DNA of 8,745 nucleotides, from positions 1 to 8,745 of the forward strand of contig JBNKDD010000240.1 of the NCBI GenBank assembly GCA_050288085.1. The letters run 5' to 3'. The notes beneath the pieces are model-generated. The model saw only the letters and a list, made by a program, of their open reading frames with translations. It did no database searches and had not been told where the DNA came from. Positions 1 through 5,099 of this stretch are shown piece by piece; the stretch's first letter is position 1, and every line of letters starts with the position of its first letter. A program made the translations under genes and the position numbers. Source of the stretch: JBNKDD01 sp050288085 (GTDB lineage Bacteria > Chloroflexota > Anaerolineae > Aggregatilineales > UBA3940).

Positions 1-1047
1 GAAATAGCCGAATTCACCGGCCAGGGTCTGGCGGAAATCGTCTGGGGCGGCAGCGAGACGATAGACGGCGCTCTGAAACAGGGTAAAGGTGTCGAGGGCC
101 GGGTCGGTGATCAGGAAGTCTGCGCCGCGTGCCTCATCCGGATCAAAATTCCAGGCGGCCCAACTGCCGGGAGAGGCACTTAACTCTATGTCCGATTCGT
201 CAACGATGCGGTCATCACGGCTCAGGATGAAGGTGTCGTATCCCTGGCCTGAATCGATGGCGAGTACATAAACGGTGGCGAGGACTTCGTCCTGGTTAAC
301 AATCTCGAACTTGCTTTCGCGGTAGGGATTATCCGATTCCGGGGCATTGTCCCAGGTTTGCGCGGCGGTGGAGGTGAAGGTCAATTTGTGCTGGGTGGAT
401 AGGACTTCCCGCTCCCCATAATCAACGGTGTAATCGGCAAGCTGCTTCGGGAAATTGACGGTTGCACCCGGCCAGAAGAGCGCGGCGGTGGTCAGGCCGT
501 TCTGATCGGCGGTCTGCCAGATAGCCGGGGCGTCTTCAGCCAGGGGGAGATCATAGCCGCTGGTGTACCAATAGAGGCCATCTTCCGAGCGGTGGACTCG
601 CTCGGCGCTGATGCCGGTCTTAGCCGGTTCCAGGCCGGTAGATAGGCTGTGATGGCTGACTGCGCCGGATGCAGGGTCAACACCGGTGACGGTCCCGCCT
701 GCGGCATGTTCGGCCAGGGTGGTTAAATGATCGAACCAGTCGGCCCGCCCGCCTTCGAGCGATACCAGGATGACCCGTTGTGATCCGGCTGTCCGGGTTG
801 GTGTTGGGGTGTCCGGTAGATCGGTTGGTTCCGGGATTGGGGTGGTGGTCGGTTCGGTGTCGGTGGGTGGTGGTGGTGTTTGGGTGGGGGTAGGCGATGC
901 GCAGCCGGATAAGGCGATCAGCAGGCAGGTAGCAGTCAAAGAGCTTAGCATATATCCGCCGCGAATGAACTTCGTGGCTAAATTGAGTCCGAAACCGCGA
1001 AGCTTATTCGCGGTCGTGCAAGACAGCAAAGAGCGTTTCATAATCAT
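1..1047 (-). CDS. Lipoprotein with type I phosphodiesterase/alkaline-phosphatase-superfamily domain (3' end cut by window edge)
   Basis: Reading the minus strand from 1047 to base 1 gives 349 residues with no stop; the C-terminus lies outside. A lipobox LSGC (Cys at bases 901-903, residue 49) follows a hydrophobic stretch, and then comes a Pro/Thr-rich linker of about 38 residues, so the protein is probably exported and lipid-anchored. The folded part begins RVILVSLEGGRADWFD and continues through SHHSLSTGLEPAKTGI to ALFWPG, matching the N-terminal half of the phosphodiesterase/nucleotide pyrophosphatase family (PF01663 type). The usual metal-binding Asp is Glu (residue 98) and the usual nucleophile Thr aligns with Gly (residue 128), so catalysis is doubtful. 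Start choice: ATG at 1047 overlaps the comEA stop as ATGA, and the 30 added residues are rich in Lys/Arg with no acidic residue, as expected for a signal-peptide n-region. ATG at 1041 or 951 (signal peptide of 17 residues) are alternatives. Fold confidence is good; substrate unknown. Confidence 0.8.
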   Translation of the reverse strand, partial: MIMKRSLLSCTTANKLRGFGLNLATKFIRGGYMLSSLTATCLLIALSGCASPTPTQTPPPPTDTEPTTTPIPEPTDLPDTPTPTRTAGSQRVILVSLEGGRADWFDHLTTLAEHAAGGTVTGVDPASGAVSHHSLSTGLEPAKTGISAERVHRSEDGLYWYTSGYDLPLAEDAPAIWQTADQNGLTTAALFWPGATVNFPKQLADYTVDYGEREVLSTQHKLTFTSTAAQTWDNAPESDNPYRESKFEIVNQDEVLATVYVLAIDSGQGYDTFILSRDDRIVDESDIELSASPGSWAAWNFDPDEARGADFLITDPALDTFTLFQSAVYRLAAAPDDFRQTLAGEFGYF

Positions 1048-1622
1048 TCAACCATAATAAAATCTTTGATATTCTCAAATGTGGCCGGGCCGATCCCGGA
1101 GACATTTTGAATATCTTCAATGGTGGCAAAGGGGCCGTTGGCGTCGCGGTATTCGATGATCCGACCGGCGATGGCCGGACCGATTCCGGGCAGGGTTTCC
1201 AGGTCGGATTGGGTGGCGGTGTTCAGGTTGACCGGGCCGGTGGCTGCCGGGGCCGCGCCGCCCTCTGACGGTGGGGCGGGGGGCGGCGCTTCGCCGATGC
1301 GGGGGACATAGACCTGATCACCGTCGCTCAGGACTTTTGCCAGGTTGATGCTTTCCAGGTCGGCTTCGCTATCTGCTCCCCCGGCGGCGTTGATGGCATC
1401 CCGGACGATTGAATCGGGGGGCAGGTCGTAAACGTTGGTGCTGTTCACCGCCCCGCTGACATAAACCCGGATCGGGCCGGGGGTGGCGGTCGGCAAGGGC
1501 GGCTCAATAGTGATCACTGCGGCGGGCTGCCAGCGGATCGTCAGGGCGATTACAGCCGCCAGGATTAATAAGCCGATGGTCACCAGGACAAGGGTCTTGT
1601 GCTCCTCAAGCCATTGATTCAT
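1044..1622 (-). CDS. comEA: ComEA-family competence DNA-binding protein (SLBB + helix-hairpin-helix)
   Basis: A 192-residue protein. ComEA binds incoming double-stranded DNA at the outer face of the membrane during natural transformation and delivers it to the ComEC channel. Visible architecture: a short cytoplasmic N-terminus, one membrane helix at about residues 10-29, an SLBB-type domain at about 50-108 (IRVYVSGAV to GDQVYVPRIG), a Pro/Ala/Gly linker at 111-130, and a C-terminal tandem helix-hairpin-helix domain at 131-192. The domain opens with VNLNTATQSDLETLPGIGPA, and its two hairpins carry LPGIGPA (144-150) and VSGIGPA (174-180), the backbone-binding signature of ComEA. The start is the ATG at 1622 because AAAAGGAG sits just upstream; a longer in-frame reading from 1688 would run over the promoter and has no ribosome site. 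It overlaps the downstream lipoprotein gene by four bases. No comEC is in view, so the role in uptake is inferred from family only. Confidence 0.92.
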   Translation of the reverse strand: MNQWLEEHKTLVLVTIGLLILAAVIALTIRWQPAAVITIEPPLPTATPGPIRVYVSGAVNSTNVYDLPPDSIVRDAINAAGGADSEADLESINLAKVLSDGDQVYVPRIGEAPPPAPPSEGGAAPAATGPVNLNTATQSDLETLPGIGPAIAGRIIEYRDANGPFATIEDIQNVSGIGPATFENIKDFIMVE

Positions 1623-1628
1623 GGCGGC

Positions 1629-1635
1629 TCCTTTT
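1629..1635 (-). promoter_or_regulatory. Ribosome binding site of comEA
   Basis: On the minus strand AAAAGGAG lies six bases before the ATG at 1622. This strong Shine-Dalgarno sequence fixes the comEA start and rules out the longer in-frame reading beginning at 1688. Confidence 0.8.
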
Positions 1636-1668
1636 GGGTGGAGAAAGTAGAGGAAACTCCTCGGTAGG

Positions 1669-1698
1669 AGTATAGGGTTGAGTCGCAATTACTGTCAA
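1669..1698 (-). promoter_or_regulatory. Sigma-70-type promoter driving comEA and the lipoprotein gene
   Basis: On the minus strand a perfect TTGACA (1693-1698) is followed after 18 bases by TATACT (1669-1674), one mismatch from the consensus -10. The predicted transcript would begin near 1662, about 40 bases before the comEA start codon. A 6-bp inverted repeat (ACTCCT, loop CGGT, AGGAGT, 1656-1671) overlaps the -10 box and the transcript start and could be a regulator site or a leader hairpin. Confidence 0.65.
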
Positions 1699-1730
1699 GG
1701 TTACAGCCATAAAAAGTCGGCAAAAAGCGG

Positions 1731-1736
1731 TATAAT
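1731..1736 (+). promoter_or_regulatory. -10 box of the peptide deformylase gene
   Basis: A perfect TATAAT lies 36 bases before the ATG at 1773, implying a leader of roughly 30 bases. No good -35 hexamer is present at 16-18 bases upstream, where the sequence is A-rich (CATAAAAAGTCGG). It is divergent from the comEA promoter, with the two -10 boxes about 56 bases apart. There is no clear Shine-Dalgarno between this box and the start codon. Confidence 0.5.
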
Positions 1737-1772
1737 GACGGTAGCGTGTAAATCAGAAAGTTGAGTGTGTTT

Positions 1773-2369
1773 ATGGCTATTAGAAAAATAATTTTTCCAG
1801 ATAATCCCGTCCTCCGGCAGAAAGCCCGCCGGGTGGTTGAGTTTGATAAGAAGCTCCACACCTTGATCGATGATATGGCGGAAACGATGATCGAAGCGCC
1901 GGGTGTAGGATTGGCTGCCCCGCAGGTGGCGGTCAGCCAGCGGGTGATTGTTGTCCGGCTGCCTGATGACGAGGAAGCTAAAGAAGCCTACGGCGATCAG
2001 GCCGGGCGGCTGTATGAGGTGGTCAACCCGGAGATCATCAAGCGGTCACGTGATGTGGTTGATGGGGTGGAAGGCTGCCTTTCGATCCCCGGTTATTTGG
2101 GGCGGGTGGAGCGGCATGTATCCGTCACTGTCCGGGGGCAGGATCGGCACGGCAAGTCGATCCGGATCAAAGCCTATGATTGGCAGGCCCGCGTTTTCCA
2201 GCATGAGATCGATCACCTGGATGGGGTGTTGTATATCGACATTGCTTCCGAGGTATGGAAGCAAGACGAAATCCCGCCATCAATGCGGGAGGCTGAAGCC
2301 GAAGCCGGAGCTGAAGCCGAAGCTGAAGCTGAGGAAACGGTCATTGATGAGGAACCGGCCCTCAAATAG
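1773..2369 (+). CDS. def: Peptide deformylase with Glu/Ala-repeat C-terminal tail
   Basis: A 198-residue protein that removes the formyl group from the initiator methionine of nascent proteins in the cytoplasm. All three family motifs are intact: GVGLAAPQ (residues 44-51), EGCLS (100-104) and QHEIDH (143-148). They give metal ligands Cys102, His144 and His148 and catalytic Glu145. The start is the ATG at 1773 (MAIRKIIFPDNPVL), which aligns with the usual family start; an in-frame TTG at 1761 would add four residues and has no support. The enzyme core ends near residue 168. The last 30 residues are a low-complexity acidic tail of alternating Glu and Ala ending in EEPALK, which the standard enzyme lacks. 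No fmt gene follows, although def and fmt are often adjacent; the gene ends at a strong hairpin and appears monocistronic. Confidence 0.95.
   Translation: MAIRKIIFPDNPVLRQKARRVVEFDKKLHTLIDDMAETMIEAPGVGLAAPQVAVSQRVIVVRLPDDEEAKEAYGDQAGRLYEVVNPEIIKRSRDVVDGVEGCLSIPGYLGRVERHVSVTVRGQDRHGKSIRIKAYDWQARVFQHEIDHLDGVLYIDIASEVWKQDEIPPSMREAEAEAGAEAEAEAEETVIDEEPALK
2289..2336 (+). repeat. In-frame GAAGCx hexanucleotide repeat encoding the Glu/Ala tail of deformylase
   Basis: Short tandem units of GCTGAA/GCCGAA type encode about 16 residues of Glu-Ala alternation, with one Gly interruption. Imperfect tandem copies like these can expand or contract in steps of two codons without breaking the frame, so length polymorphism between strains is plausible. 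Confidence 0.7.
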
Positions 2370-2392
2370 AATACAGCCCACCTTTGAAAAAC

Positions 2393-2430
2393 AGCCGCCT
2401 ATCCGATGATCGGATAGGCGGCTTTGTTTT
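2393..2430. terminator. Bidirectional terminator between def and the convergent CPBP protease gene
   Basis: A near-perfect inverted repeat with 15-bp arms (AGCCGCCTATCCGAT at 2393-2407 and its complement at 2409-2423) is centred on base 2408. It is followed on the plus strand by TTTGTTTT and on the minus strand by TGTTTTTC, so it can stop transcripts from both sides. The hairpin overlaps the last eight codons and the stop codon (2399-2401) of the protease gene, whose ending AAYPIIG is therefore encoded by one arm and the loop. Confidence 0.88.
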
Positions 2431-3220
2431 GTCGCCAGCGGTTGATGGCGATTCCCAAAAGGCCAACGAGGGCGATCAGGATGAGGCCATTGCTGACGGA
2501 GCCAAGATACTGTTTACCCACTGCGACGGTGACATATTCAGCCACCAGTGGATGCCCGAAGGAATTGCCAATGCAGTGCATGAGTACGGCAGGCCAGAAA
2601 GAGCCGGTAATGGTTCTGATCTCGCCATACAGGATCGAGAAGGCAAACATGACCAGATAGAACCTGGGAATGAAGGTTATCATAGCTTCCGGGGCGTAAA
2701 CCCAGGTCAGTTCACGGATATACGGCAGGTGCCACGAGGCCCACACGACGGCAACAATGGCGTATCCGGCAAACCGATTGATGCCGAGCGAATCCAGTTT
2801 AGGGGCCAGATATCCGCGCCAACCCACTTCTTCAAAGATGGCGAAAATAAAGAATATCGGCGTAGCGATCAGCGTGGTTTGAAGAAAATGTCCCATCGAA
2901 AACCCGGATATCGAGGAAACCGAAACCAACATACCGGCAAGCAGTGCCATCACATTAAAAACTGGGAGAGCCAGCAAACTGATGATATACCAGGGAGCAT
3001 TTTTTCTGATGGCAGGCTTGATCCCCAGGTCAGACCAATCTCGCGTTACTAATCGCATCAGCACTGATACGAGCAGGGGGGCAATCCCCCAGATGATGAA
3101 GCCGAGTCCGGGTGAACCTGGGGTGCCACCCAGCAATGGGCCAATCCATGCGATCACCATTACGAGCAATGAAAAGATCACGATATACCAGATTGTTTTC
3201 TTCCGTTCAGAAGGGTTCAT
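2399..3220 (-). CDS. CPBP-family (CAAX-type, Abi) intramembrane metalloprotease
   Basis: A 273-residue polytopic membrane protein. The three CPBP motifs are present in order: EEVGWR (Glu130, Glu131, Arg135), the WASWH segment (His164), and HCIGN (His215, Asn219). Together these form the intramembrane metal site of the Rce1/Abi protease family. Hydrophobic segments are evident at about 10-30, 40-57, 77-101, 112-130, 150-163, 180-198 and 243-260. Bacterial members cleave membrane substrates or act in bacteriocin self-immunity and stress adaptation; the substrate here is unknown. A clear AAGGAG (3229-3234) precedes the ATG at 3220. The gene is divergent from the TetR gene with operator-like repeats between them, so repression by that regulator is likely. 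Its codon use looks more A+T-rich than the fad genes. Family assignment is firm; catalytic activity is inferred from the complete motif set. Confidence 0.92.
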   Translation of the reverse strand: MNPSERKKTIWYIVIFSLLVMVIAWIGPLLGGTPGSPGLGFIIWGIAPLLVSVLMRLVTRDWSDLGIKPAIRKNAPWYIISLLALPVFNVMALLAGMLVSVSSISGFSMGHFLQTTLIATPIFFIFAIFEEVGWRGYLAPKLDSLGINRFAGYAIVAVVWASWHLPYIRELTWVYAPEAMITFIPRFYLVMFAFSILYGEIRTITGSFWPAVLMHCIGNSFGHPLVAEYVTVAVGKQYLGSVSNGLILIALVGLLGIAINRWRQNKAAYPIIG

Positions 3221-3255
3221 TTTACCTGCTCCTTATGTTGACAGGTCGGTTTATT

Positions 3256-3281
3256 TGAGACAGACTGTCTCATATGAGTTA
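3256..3281. promoter_or_regulatory. Operator-like double palindrome, CPBP-proximal
   Basis: Two overlapping dyads share one half-site. TGAGACAG, one central base, CTGTCTCA (3256-3272) is a perfect 17-base palindrome. Its right half TGTCTCA (3266-3272) also pairs with TGAGTTA (3275-3281) across a 2-base gap. That second arrangement matches the perfect site at 3345-3360 (TGTCTCA, two bases, TGAGACA). It lies 36 bases before the protease start and is the probable binding site of the neighbouring TetR protein. On the plus strand TTGACA (3238-3243) and TTGAGA (3255-3260) could serve as -35 elements, but no convincing -10 partner is seen. Confidence 0.65.
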
Positions 3282-3344
3282 TCCTGTCTGATTTCCAGTC
3301 TAAACCGGATGGGTGTGAGGGAACAAGATTCAATCGAGAAGATA

Positions 3345-3360
3345 TGTCTCAAATGAGACA
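3345..3360. promoter_or_regulatory. Operator-like palindrome immediately upstream of the TetR gene
   Basis: TGTCTCA (3345-3351), AA, TGAGACA (3354-3360) is a perfect 7+2+7 palindrome ending 11 bases before the TetR start codon, close enough to block initiation. The same ATGTCTCA octamer recurs at 3372-3379, where it forms the start codon and next codons of the TetR gene. Position and shared half-sites with 3256-3281 indicate autoregulation; binding itself is inferred. Confidence 0.7.
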
Positions 3361-3371
3361 GGGAGCGCCAG

Positions 3372-3965
3372 ATGTCTCAGCAAGCAAAGAGTTTAAGTTT
3401 ACGGCGAACGCAGAAACTGTTACGGGATGCGCTCATCGAATTGATCGAGGAGCGTGGTTTTGATCCGCTCACCGTGAAGGAAATCACCAAACGTGCGATG
3501 GTCAGCCGGGCTACGTTTTATCGCTACTACCAGGATAAATACGACCTGGTCGAGCAGATTTTCGCAGAAGCTATGCAGGTCTTGTTCGATGCTGTCCCTG
3601 AATCGGCAGGCACAGAACATCCCCCGCAGATATGGGTGAAGTTCTTTGAGCATATCGCCGAATATGAACGGCTCTATGGCGCGCTGCTGGGTCGGAGAGG
3701 CAGCAGCTGGTTTGTGCTGAAAATGCGCGCGGTTCTGATTGATCTGCTCAAGGAGTACCAGCGCCTCCCCGACTGGCGACCTGACCCGGATCGACCGATC
3801 TACCCGGCCTCGGATGAGTTCATACCGGATCTGGCAGCCACCATGCTGGTAGAAGCGATCACCTGGTGGCTTGAACAGGGTCGACCCTACACCCCCCAGG
3901 AGATTGCCACGCGTTGTGCTTCGCTGGCTTCTGCCATCTTCAAAGAAACGAGCACATGGGAATAG
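3372..3965 (+). CDS. TetR/AcrR-family transcriptional regulator
   Basis: A 197-residue protein. The N-terminal TetR DNA-binding domain spans about residues 10-57, with the helix-turn-helix in LTVKEITKRAMVSRATFYRY (33-52) and the typical following YYQDKYDLVEQIF. The C-terminal ligand domain ends with a WWLEQGRPYTPQEIA segment (165-179), a pattern seen in the TetR subgroup with a PF14278-like C-terminal domain. Such proteins usually repress their own and a neighbouring gene and release DNA on binding a small molecule. The start ATG at 3372 has GGGAG seven bases upstream. It is divergent from the CPBP protease gene, with palindromes sharing TGTCTCA half-sites in the gap, so autoregulation and control of the protease are the natural inference. 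The inducer cannot be told from sequence. No clear terminator follows; the downstream zinc-ribbon gene lies 216 bases away. Confidence 0.92.
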   Translation: MSQQAKSLSLRRTQKLLRDALIELIEERGFDPLTVKEITKRAMVSRATFYRYYQDKYDLVEQIFAEAMQVLFDAVPESAGTEHPPQIWVKFFEHIAEYERLYGALLGRRGSSWFVLKMRAVLIDLLKEYQRLPDWRPDPDRPIYPASDEFIPDLAATMLVEAITWWLEQGRPYTPQEIATRCASLASAIFKETSTWE

Positions 3966-4116
3966 ACCCCGTTAGCCGCTTTTTCGAAATTGCTGCTGAT
4001 CTGGTATGCTTGTAACGTCAAAAACCAACTCTGCCCCTGTTGAATTAAAACCATCATATCTTCGGGCACCACTGTCGAACTGTTTAAATGTATAGGGATT
4101 TACAGGAACGGACAGC

Positions 4117-4136
4117 ATGTTTCAGACATGAAACAT
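4117..4136. promoter_or_regulatory. Palindrome upstream of the zinc-ribbon membrane protein gene
   Basis: ATGTTTCA (4117-4124), GACA, TGAAACAT (4129-4136) is a perfect 8+4+8 dyad. It lies 45 bases before the start codon in an otherwise unremarkable 216-base gap (3966-4181), in which I see no gene and no clear terminator. Its TGTTTCA/TGAAACA arms differ by one base from the TGTCTCA/TGAGACA arms upstream of the TetR gene, but the gap between arms is four rather than two. It could be an operator or a leader hairpin. Confidence 0.45.
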
Positions 4137-4181
4137 TGATGTTATTCCTGGTTCCCATAAACACGCAAAGGATGATCTGAC

Positions 4182-5012
4182 ATGACGGTGAAATATACGG
4201 TTACGGCATTATATTGTCCGACCTGTGATAATGTGTTGACCGGCGGACAGCGCAAGTTCGGACCGGCTCAGATACAGTGCGGAAAATGCGGTGCTACTCT
4301 ATCAACAGACCTGAAAGCCTGGAGTGACCTGACATCAGGCCGCAAAATATCGGTGACCTTGAATGAGATAATCTTACCTTCCTGGTTGAGTGTGTCTGTC
4401 CTGCTTGCTTTGCTGGTTCAAGTTTTCCTGTGTTCCCTGGTGGCGGCACCCCTTGGTATTGTTTTATCTATCCTTGATCCAAATACGGAGTCGGCTGCTA
4501 CTTTCATTGGGATGGGATGCATAGCCCCCCTGATTTACCCGGCTATACTTTTGATCCGTGTGGGGTTCATGGTGCGAGAATCGCAGGCATTCACACGGGA
4601 TGGGACAATCCCGGTCTGGGGTAAACCTAAATCATCGGATCAGGAGGAAGGGGCAGTCCCTCGTCGCTATGAGAATAATATCTACCCGATCGTGCTCCGC
4701 CTGTTTGCGCTTGGCTTTGCCCTGGTCTGGTTCAGGATATTTACCATGCTGCTTTATGGGCCTCCTCTTCTGGCGGCGGCATCGGATTCCCTCAACCGGT
4801 GGTTGTTGAGCATCGGCATGGTGCTGGTGCATCTTGTGGGTGGTGCGCTTGCCTTTGAACTTCAACGAAGCCTGGGGCATACAAAAACGAAGTCCAGGGT
4901 TGTTGCCGGAATGACGTTCTTCCTGGCTCCTATGGTGCTGCCCCTTGTGGCGCTTTTCTCCAGGCAAAAAGAAGTTCAACCGGAACAGGGGGAACTACAA
5001 AAAGCTGCCTGA
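4182..5012 (+). CDS. Zinc-ribbon polytopic membrane protein, function unknown
   Basis: A 276-residue protein I do not recognise by name. The N-terminus carries a zinc ribbon with two CxxC knuckles: Cys12/Cys15 (CPTC) and Cys33/Cys36 (CGKC). About 25 soluble residues follow, then hydrophobic segments at about 67-98, 106-129, 168-192, 206-227 and 241-260, so perhaps five membrane helices. Between the second and third helices is a charged loop (about 132-166), and the C-terminal tail (261-276) is polar. The ribbon probably faces the cytoplasm and binds a metal, a nucleic acid or a protein partner. The start ATG at 4182 has AAGGA nine bases upstream. It is transcribed in the same direction as the TetR gene but has its own 216-base upstream region, and it ends just before a hairpin terminator. 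Codon use resembles the CPBP/TetR genes more than fad. The gene itself is convincing; its role is not inferable. Confidence 0.8.
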   Translation: MTVKYTVTALYCPTCDNVLTGGQRKFGPAQIQCGKCGATLSTDLKAWSDLTSGRKISVTLNEIILPSWLSVSVLLALLVQVFLCSLVAAPLGIVLSILDPNTESAATFIGMGCIAPLIYPAILLIRVGFMVRESQAFTRDGTIPVWGKPKSSDQEEGAVPRRYENNIYPIVLRLFALGFALVWFRIFTMLLYGPPLLAAASDSLNRWLLSIGMVLVHLVGGALAFELQRSLGHTKTKSRVVAGMTFFLAPMVLPLVALFSRQKEVQPEQGELQKAA

Positions 5013-5046
5013 TTTATGTGCTCAAGTTGGCGAGCGACAATAGTAG

Positions 5047-5077
5047 AAATCGCCAGGGAATTCCCTGGCGATTTTTT
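5047..5077. terminator. Hairpin terminator between the zinc-ribbon gene and convergent fadA
   Basis: A perfect 28-base palindrome (14-base arm AAATCGCCAGGGAA at 5047-5060, complement at 5061-5074) is followed on the plus strand by further T's, giving six in a row (5072-5077). It lies 35 bases past the stop of the plus-strand gene and 22 bases past the stop of fadA on the other strand. The minus-strand T tract is shorter, so it should be strongest for the zinc-ribbon gene but can serve fadA too. Confidence 0.88.
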
Positions 5078-5099
5078 CGAATTTGACGACTTTATTACG

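Noticed and set aside
770..1057. Plus-strand open frame with a Val/Gly-rich repeat
   Set aside because: The repeat is the complement of the Pro/Thr linker codons of the lipoprotein on the minus strand; nothing else supports a gene.
2289..2336. CRISPR-like or satellite array
   Set aside because: The repeat unit is only six bases, in frame within def and without spacers, so it is a protein-coding low-complexity tail.
1948..2409. Plus-strand open frame of 153 codons inside def in another frame
   Set aside because: The translation is rich in Arg, Ser, Trp and Met, typical of an off-frame reading, while the deformylase frame has complete catalytic motifs.
2384..3052. Open frame of 222 codons on the plus strand opposite the CPBP protease gene
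   Set aside because: Its translation is polar and rich in His/Gly/Gln with no recognisable motif, and it starts inside the terminator hairpin. The minus-strand frame has all three CPBP motifs, membrane helices and a ribosome site.
3887..4072. Small minus-strand open frame spanning the end of the TetR gene and the following gap
   Set aside because: No ribosome site or recognisable feature, and half of it is antisense to the TetR coding region.
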